64,000 nucleotides of DNA, taken from positions 1 through 64,000 of the forward strand of contig NZ_JAUAMC010000005.1 in NCBI RefSeq assembly GCF_031010195.1, given 5' to 3'. Numbering within the stretch: the first letter of the stretch is position 1; each line of letters opens with the position of its first letter. This document shows positions 48,808 through 58,810 of this stretch, piece by piece. The notes below the pieces were generated by a model. The model had not been told where the DNA came from. It saw nothing but the letters and a program-made list of their open reading frames with translations, and searched no databases. Made by a program: the position numbers and the translations under genes. The stretch comes from Halomonas sp. SpR8 (lineage in GTDB: Bacteria > Pseudomonadota > Gammaproteobacteria > Pseudomonadales > Halomonadaceae).

Positions 48808-48879
48808 AACGGTTCCCGCAAAAAATGGTGACGATGAGCGACAAAAGACGACGATAAGGTGATCTGATAGCGCGATGCG

Positions 48880-50055
48880 CTAGCTTCGGGCCTGCATCAT
48901 CGCGACAAAGCGATCAAACAGCGGCGCCACATCCCGCGGGCCGGGGCTCGCTTCGGGGTGGCCTTGAAAGCTAAACGCCGGTCGGTCAGTGCGCTCAATA
49001 CCTTGCAAGGTGCCATCGAACAGCGAACGGTGCGTTGCACGCACGTTGGCAGGCAGAGTCGCTTCATCGGCGGCAAAGCCGTGATTCTGACTGGTAATCA
49101 TCACCGTGCCAGTGTCCAGATCCTGCACTGGGTGGTTGGCACCGTGGTGGCCGTGGCTCATTTTGACCGTTTTCGCACCGGAAGCGAGCGCCAGCAGTTG
49201 GTGACCCAGGCAGATACCGAACACTGGAATATCGGCTTCCAGCACGTCCTGAATGGCTTTAATCGCATAATCGCAAGGCTCCGGGTCACCAGGGCCGTTG
49301 GCCAGGAAAACGCCATCCGGGTTCATTGCCAACACCTCAGCGGCGGGCGTTTGCGCGGGCACCACCGTCAGGCGGCAGCCGCGCGCAGCCAGCATGCGCA
49401 GAATATTGAATTTCACCCCGTAGTCGTACGCCACCACATGGTAGGGGCGCTCGCCTTTAGACGCGTCAGCGTAGCCTTCTCCCAGCGCCCACTCACCTTC
49501 CGACCACTCGTAGGCTTCTTTACACGAGACTTCTTTGGCCAGATCCATGCCCTTCAAACCTGGGAATGCTTTGGCAGCTTTCAGCGCCCGTGCCACCGCG
49601 TCGTCACCTTCCGCATCCGCGCCGGCCAGAATCGCCCCGTTCTGGGCGCCTTTATCGCGCAAAATGCGCGTCAGGCGGCGGGTGTCGATATCGGCAATGC
49701 CCAGCACGTTTTGGCTTTTCAGGTAGTCCGACAGCGACTGCTCAGAGCGAAAGCTGCTGGCCATAAGCGGCAAATCGCGAATCACCAAACCTGCCGCAGC
49801 AATAGAGGCCGACTCAACATCTTCGCCGTTAACACCGGTATTGCCGATATGAGGATAGGTGAGAGTAACGATTTGGCGGGTGTAGGAGGGGTCAGTGAGG
49901 ATCTCTTGATAACCGGTCATGGCCGTGTTGAATACTACCTCACCGCTTGTGACGCCATCCGCGCCAATCGCGATGCCGTGGAACACACTGCCATCTTCCA
50001 GAGCCAATATCGCGGGTTTGCTCAATGCGGGGTTATTCAAGACAAGTTCTCCCAT
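48880..50055 (-). CDS. carA: Carbamoyl-phosphate synthase small (glutaminase) subunit
   Basis: CarA hydrolyses glutamine and passes ammonia to CarB. The 391-residue protein has the N-terminal CPSase_sm domain ([20 protein letters not shown]) and a class I glutamine amidotransferase domain with Cys in [16 protein letters not shown] and the His-x-Glu in GHPEASPGP. The ATG at 50055 is used, but a TTG at 50040 has GGGAGAA six bases upstream and could be the true start. The ORF stays open upstream to 50211 through a REP-like palindrome, not believed coding. Confidence 0.94.
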   Translation of the reverse strand: MGELVLNNPALSKPAILALEDGSVFHGIAIGADGVTSGEVVFNTAMTGYQEILTDPSYTRQIVTLTYPHIGNTGVNGEDVESASIAAAGLVIRDLPLMASSFRSEQSLSDYLKSQNVLGIADIDTRRLTRILRDKGAQNGAILAGADAEGDDAVARALKAAKAFPGLKGMDLAKEVSCKEAYEWSEGEWALGEGYADASKGERPYHVVAYDYGVKFNILRMLAARGCRLTVVPAQTPAAEVLAMNPDGVFLANGPGDPEPCDYAIKAIQDVLEADIPVFGICLGHQLLALASGAKTVKMSHGHHGANHPVQDLDTGTVMITSQNHGFAADEATLPANVRATHRSLFDGTLQGIERTDRPAFSFQGHPEASPGPRDVAPLFDRFVAMMQARS

Positions 50056-50060
50056 GCTGG

Positions 50061-50094
50061 TGGGAGCCTGTGGGAGCAGGCTCGGCGATCCGGT
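50061..50094. repeat. REP-like palindromic element just upstream of carA
   Basis: GAGCCTG (50064-50070) and CAGGCTC (50077-50083) form an inverted repeat around TGGGAG; TGGGAGC also occurs twice directly (50061, 50071), followed by GGCGATCCGG. The order CCTGTGGGAGC, AGGCT, GCGATC resembles the common REP elements of Pseudomonas. Only one copy occurs in this window. Confidence 0.5.
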
Positions 50095-50559
50095 TTGTCG
50101 GCGTTTGCGTGCAAACGTCGGGTCGTAAAAAAGCGGGACGAAGCCGAAGTAAAAAATCGGTCTCATCCCGCTTGTTGTTCTCTTCCGTGGCGAATGGCCA
50201 TGGCGCAGCATTTAGCTGACTATTTTTTTCTAACCTGAGGCCAGTGCAACAAGCGCGGTGCTTTCTCTATATCCACGTACTTCACACTTATTCAGACGTG
50301 TGTCTAATGCAGATATGCTGCTGCTTTTTTGCAGCCACTGGACCAAAATTTTTTGAATTTTACAGGCTTTATCGATCTTAGGCTAGCCCTACGACTACCA
50401 ATAACTTTATATGCGCCATTTTACTTGTGCAATCAATATGCCACGGCCTTCAATTCTTCGATAAATGAGGATGATGGCAGTTATCCGAAATTTTTTTGTA
50501 TACGTAATTAATATATTTTGTTGCTTTTTTGGTGTTTTTTTGTCTACGCTCTCCATAGC
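50095..50559. other. Intergenic region between carA and the purine operon
   Basis: About 465 bp without a credible gene. The left half must hold the carA promoter (minus strand) and the right half the purine-operon promoter (plus strand). It becomes strongly AT-rich towards 50460-50545, with several T-runs and a GTATAC palindrome near 50499. I found no hexamer pair or pyrimidine/arginine operator I would defend, although carA is usually controlled by such signals. Confidence 0.5.
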
Positions 50560-50573
50560 TGACCGAATGGTCA
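50560..50573. promoter_or_regulatory. Palindromic candidate operator of the purine operon
   Basis: TGACC-GAAT-GGTCA: 5-bp perfect inverted arms, extended by outer C/A context to CTGACCGAATGGTCAA. It lies 50 bp upstream of the permease start in the only promoter region of the operon. The size and TGACC/GGTCA arms suit a TetR-type or similar dimeric regulator; no regulator gene is beside it. Confidence 0.5.
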
Positions 50574-50622
50574 AATGCGTTTTTTTGATCGCTCACCCAA
50601 CAAATACAAAGAGAATATCGTC

Positions 50623-51981
50623 ATGCCGCAAAGCCCTACGCCGTATTCCGGCTCTCCTCCCGCAAAGGCAACGACCACACTGGATAATTACTTTAATGTC
50701 AGTCGCCGTGGCTCCTCGGTGAAGACCGAAGTGCTTGCAGGTATCGCTACTTTTCTGGCCGGGATGTATATCATCGTGGTCAACCCAACCATCCTATCCG
50801 ATGCGGGTATCCCCTTCTCTGCCGCACTATCTGCCACGGTGGTCATTAGCTTTTTTAGTAGCTTGGCCATGGGCCTTTATGCCCGCAACCCGATTTTAGT
50901 TGCTCCCGGCATGGGCATGAATGCGCTGTTCACCTACACCCTGGTGCTTGGCGCAGGGTTATCGTGGGAAGTTGCTCTGGGATGCGTATTCTGGTCGGGA
51001 GTACTGTTCGCTGTCCTGGCGCTGTTTAACGTTCGCGAAGCCATTATCGAGGCCATTCCTGCCTCATTGCGCTATGCCATTACCTGTGGGATAGGCCTAT
51101 TCATCACCTTTATTGGGCTCAAGAATGCCGGATTCATCGTTGCCAACCCAGCGACCCTTATTAGCCTCGGTGATCTAAACGCAAGCCTAATAACCTTCTT
51201 TATCGGCCTGATGGCCACCGCGATATTGGTCATTCGCGGCTTCAATGGCGCTCTAATCTTAGGCATCGCCCTAACCACTCTGCTGGCAGCCCCTATGGGG
51301 CGGCTGTGGAGTGACGACGTCTTGGTAGCCTGGCAAGGCCTAGCCGCATGGCCGGATTTCTCGGCAGTGATGAAAGTCGACATTCTAGGCGCCCTCAAGG
51401 TGGCTTACCTGCCGTTCATTTTCGTGATGCTGTTCACTAACTTCTTCGACTCACTGTCTTGCTTTATGGCCCTGTCCGAGTCGGCTGATCTCAAGGATGC
51501 CAACGGCAATCCACGCAACCTTAAGCGCTCCATGACGGTGGATGCTTTCGCATCGATGATCGCAGCCCCCCTCGGTACTAGTGCTGCACAAACCTTTATC
51601 GAATCCGGTGCCGGCGTTGCCCAGGGCGGCCGCACAGGACTCACGGCCGTCGTTATTGGCGTATTGTTTCTGCCGTTTTTGTTTCTCTCACCGCTACTGT
51701 CCCTAGTCCCCAGTATTGCCACTGCTCCAGCCCTGGTACTGGTGGGACTGTTTATGATGGCACCGATTGGAAAGATCGATTGGAGCCGTCTCGAGGAAGC
51801 CTTCCCCGCATTTCTAGCCATCATATTAATGCCGCTGACTTACTCCATCACCCTGGGCATCGCCTTTGGTTTTATCAGCTTTGTGCTAATCCGACTGGCT
51901 ACCGGCAAACTACATGAGATTAAGCCCGCCATGTGGGTCTCTGCTCTGTTAGCGGTGGTTATGCTGCTGACAGCACAGTAG
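50623..51981 (+). CDS. NCS2-family purine permease (AzgA-like)
   Basis: An inner-membrane purine:proton symporter-like protein of 452 residues with about 12-14 hydrophobic segments. The family regions are FLAGMYIIVVNPTILSDAG near residues 44-62, PILVAPGMGMNALFTY, and FTNFFDSLSCFMALSESADL. GTSAAQTFIESGAGVAQGGRTGL in two parts follows. These fit the AzgA/GhxP group that moves adenine, guanine and hypoxanthine. The ATG at 50623 is preferred to one 16 codons earlier. Its place before xdhA, xdhB and guaD supports import of purines to be oxidised. Confidence 0.88.
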   Translation: MPQSPTPYSGSPPAKATTTLDNYFNVSRRGSSVKTEVLAGIATFLAGMYIIVVNPTILSDAGIPFSAALSATVVISFFSSLAMGLYARNPILVAPGMGMNALFTYTLVLGAGLSWEVALGCVFWSGVLFAVLALFNVREAIIEAIPASLRYAITCGIGLFITFIGLKNAGFIVANPATLISLGDLNASLITFFIGLMATAILVIRGFNGALILGIALTTLLAAPMGRLWSDDVLVAWQGLAAWPDFSAVMKVDILGALKVAYLPFIFVMLFTNFFDSLSCFMALSESADLKDANGNPRNLKRSMTVDAFASMIAAPLGTSAAQTFIESGAGVAQGGRTGLTAVVIGVLFLPFLFLSPLLSLVPSIATAPALVLVGLFMMAPIGKIDWSRLEEAFPAFLAIILMPLTYSITLGIAFGFISFVLIRLATGKLHEIKPAMWVSALLAVVMLLTAQ

Positions 51982-52043
51982 CCAGCTTTCGCGACCACTA
52001 ATATATGAGCCAAACAACCCATAACAACATAACGAGTAAGACC

Positions 52044-53522
52044 ATGATTACATTTCACCTCAATGGGCAACCACATCGCGTTGCAGCGGATGCTCACCTT
52101 AGCGTTCTGGAACTGCTAAGAGAACAATTACACCTGACCGGCACCAAAGAAGGTTGCGCGTCGGGTGACTGCGGCGCCTGCACCGTCGCCATCGGGGCCC
52201 TCGATGCCAATGGCGAGCTGCGCTACCACAGCGCCAACGCATGCATCATGCCAGCTCACCAGCTCCAAGGCCGCCACTTAGTCACCGTCGAAGGTCTTGC
52301 TGACAACCAGCAATACTTGCATCCCGCCCAGGCAGCCATGGTCGAATGCCATGGTAGCCAATGCGGCTTCTGCACACCGGGCATTGTGATGTCACTGTTC
52401 ACACTGCACGAAGAACAGCATGCGGCCCCGCTCGCGGCTCCACTTAGCCCCGAACGCCTTGAAGCCGCACTGGGCGGCAATCTGTGTCGCTGCACTGGCT
52501 ATCGCCCTATTCGTGATGCGGCATTGGCAATGAACAGCATCGATGGCCATCGCCCCTTATGGTTGGATGCAACGCTGGATGATGCGCAAGATAACCAGCA
52601 CACGGACTTGGACGAAGCTAGCAGCCGCTTCCACCAGCCTCACCAACTGAATGACCTGGTACGCCTACGCGCTGCCCACCCAGAAGCACGCTTGGTAGCG
52701 GGTGCTACGGATCTTTGGCTTGAAGTCACCCAACAGCTTAAGGACTTACCACGGGTTATCGATACCACGCGCGTAAGCGAGCTTCAGCAAATTGAGCAAG
52801 GCCGGGATGTCAACGGACGTCCCGGCTGGTGGATCGGTGCAGCCGTCACCTATGCTCGCCTGGAGCCCTTGCTCAATAAAGAATACCCAACCTTTGCCCA
52901 CCTTCTGCACCGGTTAGGCTCAGCTCAGGTGCGCAACCGCGGCACTTTGGGAGGCAACGTCGCCAATGCTTCCCCCATCGGCGACACCCCACCTGTGCTG
53001 CTGGCTCTTGATGCACAGCTTCGCCTTACCGGCCCTAAAGGTTCCCGCGAGATTGCCGCCAGCAATTTCTTCATCGACTACAAAAAGACTGACTTGGCTG
53101 AAAACGAAGTATTAAGCGCGATTTTTATTCCTGCCTCCCAAACAGGCCGTCAGTTGAAAGTATGGAAACTCTCGAAGCGGCGCGAAGATGATATTTCAGC
53201 CGTGCTTGGTGCCTTTGCCTGGCATCTTGAGGATGGATATCTACGCGATGTACGCCTGGCATTCGGCGGCATGGCCGGCATTCCAGCTCGAGCCCGAGGG
53301 GCCGAAGCTGCTCTCGAAGGGCATTCACCATCACCAACCGTATTCGAGGCTGCGCGCAAAGCACTCACCAGTGACTTTTCACCGATGAGCGATGTCCGCG
53401 GCAGTGCCGACTACCGCCAACGGTCAGCCAGCGCGCTACTTGAGCGCCTGCGCCTTGTCATCGAATCGTCTACCCACGCCCAAACAACTCAGGAGGTGAT
53501 GCTTCATGCGTACGCTCACTGA
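52044..53522 (+). CDS. xdhA: Xanthine dehydrogenase small subunit
   Basis: XdhA carries the two [2Fe-2S] clusters and FAD of xanthine dehydrogenase, which oxidises hypoxanthine and xanthine to urate with NAD+. The 492 residues have the plant-ferredoxin cluster GCASGDCGACTV, the second cluster CGFCTPG with NLCRCTGYRPI, then the FAD domain (LVAGATDLWLEV, RNRGTLGGNVANASPIGD). ATG 52044 gives the normal ITFHLNGQ start; an in-frame ATG at 52005 adds 13 residues. It overlaps xdhB by 17 bp. Confidence 0.94.
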   Translation: MITFHLNGQPHRVAADAHLSVLELLREQLHLTGTKEGCASGDCGACTVAIGALDANGELRYHSANACIMPAHQLQGRHLVTVEGLADNQQYLHPAQAAMVECHGSQCGFCTPGIVMSLFTLHEEQHAAPLAAPLSPERLEAALGGNLCRCTGYRPIRDAALAMNSIDGHRPLWLDATLDDAQDNQHTDLDEASSRFHQPHQLNDLVRLRAAHPEARLVAGATDLWLEVTQQLKDLPRVIDTTRVSELQQIEQGRDVNGRPGWWIGAAVTYARLEPLLNKEYPTFAHLLHRLGSAQVRNRGTLGGNVANASPIGDTPPVLLALDAQLRLTGPKGSREIAASNFFIDYKKTDLAENEVLSAIFIPASQTGRQLKVWKLSKRREDDISAVLGAFAWHLEDGYLRDVRLAFGGMAGIPARARGAEAALEGHSPSPTVFEAARKALTSDFSPMSDVRGSADYRQRSASALLERLRLVIESSTHAQTTQEVMLHAYAH

Positions 53523-55917
53523 TCTGCCAGCACCACAGCCTGAGCAGAAAGCCTCTCAACCAGCACAGAATACCGGCCGTTTTTTTTCTGGCGCGTCGGC
53601 CAATCACGAGAGTGCCATCAAGCATGTCACCGGACGCGCGGCTTATATCGATGATCTAGCCCTTCCGGCCAATGCCCTGCATCTAGCCGTGGGTCTTTCA
53701 TCAGTCGCCCACGGTCGTATCACTCGCATGGACTTGGACGCCGTAAGGTCTGCTCCTGGCGTGGTCGATGTCATTAGCGTGTCAGACGTACCAGGCCATA
53801 CCGATATCGGCCCCGTTTTCCCTGGGGATCCCATCATGGCTGACGGCGAAGTGCTCTACGCCGGCCAAGTACTGTTCGCCGTGGCGGCCGAAAGCCACCG
53901 CGCTGCCCGTCAAGCAGTCGAAAAGGCGATCATCGAGATCGAAGCGCGCCCTGCTAGCCTCGACCCCGTTGCCTCCGTCACAGCGGGCGACCTGGTACGC
54001 CCCACCCACCAGCAGATCAGTGGAGACTGGGAAAAAGCCTTTGCCGATGCAGCCATTGTCGTTGCTGGCAAACAGTTTGTCGGTGGCCAGGAACACTTCT
54101 ACCTGGAAGGGCAGGCCTGCGTCGCTCATCCCAGCGAAGACGAAGGCGTCATGATTCATACCTCAAACCAGCATCCCAGTGAGACTCAGAAACTGGTTGC
54201 GGAGGTACTAGGCATTCCCTTGCATGCCGTTACCGTCGAGACACGACGCATGGGGGGCGGATTCGGAGGCAAGGAGACACAGGCTTCTCCCTGGGCTTGC
54301 CTGACCGCCTTAATCGCCAGGCGAACCGGACGCAGTTGCCGCTTACGCTTACCGCGGGTCGATGACATGCGGGTAACCGGAAAGCGCCACCCTTTTCATA
54401 ATGACTATCGCCTTGGCGTCGATGCCCATGGTGTGATTCTGGGTGGCGATATCAATGTGATCGGCGACTGTGGCTACTCTCCCGACCTTTCCGACGCCAT
54501 TGTCGACCGCGCTATGTTTCACTCGGATAACGCCTACTCGCTGGGTGACGTCCGCGTTACTGGGCACCGCGCCCGCACTCATACTGCCTCTAACACGGCC
54601 TTCCGCGGCTTCGGCGGCCCCCAAGGTATGATGGTGATCGAGGCGGCCATGGAAGATATCGCTCGCAGCTTAGGCGAAGACCCGTTGACGATACGTAAGC
54701 GTAACTTCTACCGCGACGGGCGCAACACAACACATTACGGCCAGACAGTGGATCAGACTGTCCTCTTGCATGAACTGGTTGAACAACTCGAAACCTCTAG
54801 CGATTACTGGCAACGGCGCCAAGCGATTCAAGAGTTCAACGCCAAAAGCCCCGTCATTCGCAAAGGCTTAGCGTTGACCCCGGTAAAATTCGGCATCTCC
54901 TTCACTGCCCAGCACCTCAACCAAGCAGGGGCGCTACTGCACGTCTACACCGACGGCAGCGTAATGATCAACCATGGCGGCACCGAGATGGGCCAGGGGC
55001 TGCATACGAAGATTTGCCAAGTGGTAGCGCGTGAGCTAGGGCTAGATCTCGACAGCGTACGCATCACCGCCACACGTACCGACAAGGTGCCCAACACCTC
55101 TCCCACCGCAGCCTCCAGTGGCGCCGACCTCAATGGTCAAGCGGCCCGCGATGCAGCGCTCAAGCTTAAAACACGGCTGTTTGACTTTGCTGCCGAGCAC
55201 TACCATCTCGATCGAGAAACCATCCACATGAAAGATGGTTATCTAATCGCAGGCTTCGGAGAAAGTGAACGCCGCATTGCTTGGGGAGAGCTGATTCAGA
55301 CCGCTTACCTATCACGCATCTCACTATCTGAAAAAGGCTTCTACGCCACCCCCCTCATCCACTATGACCGCGCCAGAGGCAGTGGGCGGCCTTTCTATTA
55401 CTTTGCTTTCGGCGCGGCGGTGGCGGAAGTCTCAATAGACACTCTGAGCGGTGAATACTTGGTGGAGCGTGTCGATATCCTCCATGACGTGGGCGACTCC
55501 CTTAACCCCGCCATCGATATCGGCCAAGTCGAAGGCGGCTTCATACAGGGGATGGGCTGGTTAACCAGCGAAGAACTGAAATGGAATGACCGAGGCCAAC
55601 TGATCTCAAATGGCCCAGCGACCTATAAGATCCCCACTTACGGCGACCTTCCCGCCACCTTCAACACCCGCCTAATGGAGGGTCACCCTAACTCCATGGC
55701 CAGTATCTATCGTTCCAAGGCTGTGGGCGAACCCCCCTTTATGCTCGGCATCTCCGTATGGGCGGCCCTGCGTGACGGCTTAGCCAGCCTAAACGGATAC
55801 ACACAGGCGATTCCCCTAGACACGCCAGCCACACCGGAGCGAGTCATGGCAGCAGCCGAAGCCGCACGCACCAAACTCGGCCATACCACGAACGAAGGAC
55901 ACAGCAATGGTCACTAA
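53506..55917 (+). CDS. xdhB: Xanthine dehydrogenase molybdopterin-binding subunit
   Basis: The catalytic subunit, 803 residues, binds the molybdenum cofactor. Visible motifs are EGQACVAHP, the Moco loop RRMGGGFGGKETQ, FRGFGGPQGM, GGTEMGQGLHTKI and the catalytic Glu in SKAVGEPPFMLGIS. It begins 17 bp inside xdhA. No xdhC (the cofactor-insertion chaperone gene usually placed between xdhB and guaD) follows; instead a 16-codon ORF bridges the gap to guaD. Confidence 0.94.
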   Translation: MRTLTDLPAPQPEQKASQPAQNTGRFFSGASANHESAIKHVTGRAAYIDDLALPANALHLAVGLSSVAHGRITRMDLDAVRSAPGVVDVISVSDVPGHTDIGPVFPGDPIMADGEVLYAGQVLFAVAAESHRAARQAVEKAIIEIEARPASLDPVASVTAGDLVRPTHQQISGDWEKAFADAAIVVAGKQFVGGQEHFYLEGQACVAHPSEDEGVMIHTSNQHPSETQKLVAEVLGIPLHAVTVETRRMGGGFGGKETQASPWACLTALIARRTGRSCRLRLPRVDDMRVTGKRHPFHNDYRLGVDAHGVILGGDINVIGDCGYSPDLSDAIVDRAMFHSDNAYSLGDVRVTGHRARTHTASNTAFRGFGGPQGMMVIEAAMEDIARSLGEDPLTIRKRNFYRDGRNTTHYGQTVDQTVLLHELVEQLETSSDYWQRRQAIQEFNAKSPVIRKGLALTPVKFGISFTAQHLNQAGALLHVYTDGSVMINHGGTEMGQGLHTKICQVVARELGLDLDSVRITATRTDKVPNTSPTAASSGADLNGQAARDAALKLKTRLFDFAAEHYHLDRETIHMKDGYLIAGFGESERRIAWGELIQTAYLSRISLSEKGFYATPLIHYDRARGSGRPFYYFAFGAAVAEVSIDTLSGEYLVERVDILHDVGDSLNPAIDIGQVEGGFIQGMGWLTSEELKWNDRGQLISNGPATYKIPTYGDLPATFNTRLMEGHPNSMASIYRSKAVGEPPFMLGISVWAALRDGLASLNGYTQAIPLDTPATPERVMAAAEAARTKLGHTTNEGHSNGH

Positions 55918-55957
55918 CACCCTTTTCAATTGCCTTCAGGAGCAACACTATGAATGA
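55907..55957 (+). other. 16-codon ORF bridging xdhB and guaD
   Basis: ATG at 55907 with AAGGA seven bases upstream encodes MVTNTLFNCLQEQHYE and stops at 55957, inside guaD's first codons. It overlaps the xdhB end. It occupies the place where xdhC usually lies, so it could be a truncated remnant, a coupling leader, or chance. Too short to judge by codon use. Confidence 0.3.
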
Positions 55958-57299
55958 AGAGCAAGGGCACGCCCCGACACGCGATCAGCGCCATGCCTGG
56001 CTGATCCGTGCACGCATCCTGAGTTTCGATGCCGACCCAGGTGATGGTGATACACCTCGAGAGGGCAGCGTTGTCTACCATCAGGACGGCGCCCTATGGT
56101 GGTCCGACGGTCGCATACAGGGCGTCGGCGACTACCACGATTTAGCCCCTAGACTGCCCGCAGATATCAGTATCATCGACCAGCGTGACAAGCTGATCAT
56201 GCCAGGCTTTATTGACAGCCATGTTCACTACGTGCAGCTCGACATCATGGCCTCCTATGGCCGCCAATTGCTGGACTGGCTGAATGACTACACTTTCCCC
56301 GAGGAGTGTCGTTTCGCCCAGCGCGCACATGCCGACACCATGGCCGATGCCTTCCTCGACGAACTGATGCGGGTCGGAACCACCTCGGCGCAGGTGTTCT
56401 GTTCGAGTCACCCCAACTCGGTAGATGCCTTTTTTAGCGCTTCCCAACGCCGTGGCTTATGCATGCTCGCCGGCAAAGTACTGATGGATCGTCATGCCCC
56501 CGAGGCGCTTACCGATAAAACCCTCGGCGGCATCCGCGATACCGAGCGTTTGATCAGTGACTGGCATGGCACCGACCGCCTTGGCTACAGTGTTACGCCG
56601 CGCTTTGCTCCCACGTCCACTCGCGCCCAACTGGATGCTGCCGGTGGCCTGCTGCGCAACGATGACAGCTTATGGCTGCAAACCCACTTATCGGAAAACC
56701 TCGGCGAGCTGGACTGGGTAGCCGAGCTATTTCCGGAAAGCCGTGACTACCTTGAGGTTTACGAACAGTCCGGCCTTGTTGGGCCTCGCAGCACGTTTGC
56801 CCACGGCATCCACCTGAACGATGGAATGCGTAAGCGGCTGGCCGAACGCAGTGCCAATATCGCTTTTTGCCCCAGTTCTAACCTATTCCTTGGTAGCGGT
56901 TTGTTCGACCGCCACGCAGCACATGAAAGCGGGTTGAATCTAACCCTAGCCAGCGATATTGGCGCTGGTACCGATCTTTCCGGCCTCGCCACTCTCAAGG
57001 CGGGCTATCAAGTAGGACAATTGCTCGGCCAACCACTGACGGCCTGGGCAGGCTTCCACGCCCTGACCCGGGGCAATGCCATCTCCCTGTCGCTTGATGA
57101 CCGCATCGGCCGCCTCGCGCCGGGCATGGATGCCGATTTCGTTGTCATCGACCTGTCAGCCTCACCGCTGATGGCAAGGCGCATGGCGCGATGCGAAAGT
57201 TTGGCTGAGGAATTATTCACCCTAATGATGCTGGGCGACGACCGCGCCATCTGCGAAACCTGGGCCGGAGGGCGCCTGCAGCACCGACGTCAGAATTGA
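55950..57299 (+). CDS. guaD: Guanine deaminase
   Basis: GuaD converts guanine to xanthine, which XdhAB then oxidises. The 449-residue amidohydrolase has the metal-binding PGFIDSHVHYVQ (H-x-H), the catalytic LQTHLSENLGEL with His, FAHGIHLNDGM and the Asp of ASDIGAGTDLS. Length fits the ATZ/TRZ-type guanine deaminases. AGGAG precedes the ATG. It is the last gene of the permease-xdhA-xdhB-guaD run; no clear terminator follows. Confidence 0.94.
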   Translation: MNEEQGHAPTRDQRHAWLIRARILSFDADPGDGDTPREGSVVYHQDGALWWSDGRIQGVGDYHDLAPRLPADISIIDQRDKLIMPGFIDSHVHYVQLDIMASYGRQLLDWLNDYTFPEECRFAQRAHADTMADAFLDELMRVGTTSAQVFCSSHPNSVDAFFSASQRRGLCMLAGKVLMDRHAPEALTDKTLGGIRDTERLISDWHGTDRLGYSVTPRFAPTSTRAQLDAAGGLLRNDDSLWLQTHLSENLGELDWVAELFPESRDYLEVYEQSGLVGPRSTFAHGIHLNDGMRKRLAERSANIAFCPSSNLFLGSGLFDRHAAHESGLNLTLASDIGAGTDLSGLATLKAGYQVGQLLGQPLTAWAGFHALTRGNAISLSLDDRIGRLAPGMDADFVVIDLSASPLMARRMARCESLAEELFTLMMLGDDRAICETWAGGRLQHRRQN

Positions 57300-57317
57300 G
57301 GAGAGAATCAGCCGGAA

Positions 57318-57328
57318 GGGGGGGGGGG
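57318..57328. repeat. Eleven-G homopolymer tract
   Basis: A run of 11 G lies 18 bp after the guaD stop. It is the longest homopolymer I noticed in the window. The 138-bp spacer 57300-57437 between guaD and dapB shows nothing else. It is also a place where sequencing errors are likely. Confidence 0.7.
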
Positions 57329-57437
57329 CCAGAAGTAGCTAAGCCCCCTCACCTTGGCAGGTTCGAAGGCCATCCAGAACGTCATATTCAACGACCAACA
57401 AAATGCCTATCGAGATGCACCCTGTTGCATTACCTCA

Positions 57438-58307
<870 letters not shown>

Positions 58308-58363
58308 TTATAGCAGACACCCTCGAGCATTAGACGCTGGCCTTTTACATCTTGCAGGGCAAC

Positions 58364-58645
58364 TCAGTTCTCCCATACGATCGCCAGCTCTTCATCCCCT
58401 GCCATTCGGATCAGATGACGCTCGACCACACCTTCAAGCTCATCCAAATGCTCCTCTTCGAGGGTTTCAAGGGCCACTACTAATTTATCGGGCTCCGCGA
58501 GCATTAAACAGGTGCCGGTGGCAAATGTAATGGTAGCTTGCTGATCACTCTGCTCGACCTCCAACTTGTGCGCCCAGTGTTTGCAGAGACGATTCATTAA
58601 ACGCTCAGCGGAAGGCGTAGCAATTTCAACACGTGATAACGGCAT
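58364..58645 (-). CDS. DUF2218 domain-containing protein
   Basis: A 93-residue acidic cytoplasmic protein that I recognise as the DUF2218 family, function unknown. Family features are the start TPSAERLMNRLCKHWAHKLE, a central GTCLMLAEPDKL and an acidic helix LDELEGVVERHLIRMAGDEE with a terminal W. No signal peptide or membrane segment is present. It lies 119 bp upstream of dapB on the same strand; no functional link can be drawn. Confidence 0.8.
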   Translation of the reverse strand: MPLSRVEIATPSAERLMNRLCKHWAHKLEVEQSDQQATITFATGTCLMLAEPDKLVVALETLEEEHLDELEGVVERHLIRMAGDEELAIVWEN

Positions 58646-58810
58646 AATGATTTCTCCAGAGAAGCAGCCATTTAGTACCTACCAGCGTAATGCGCGCGAC
58701 GATCAGCGCCAAGCAGCGAATGAAAACGCCTTGGAACGATATGTTCCTGAGAAGTGAAATTGCTCATAGACACTGCAAGTAAAACGTCGATATTTGCGCC
58801 TATGCAGCTC

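Noticed and set aside
48958..50238. 426-codon plus-strand ORF opposite carA
   Set aside because: It lies wholly over carA, whose motifs are complete; the translation is rich in Arg/His/Gln with no family resemblance. Long antisense ORFs are common opposite GC-rich genes.
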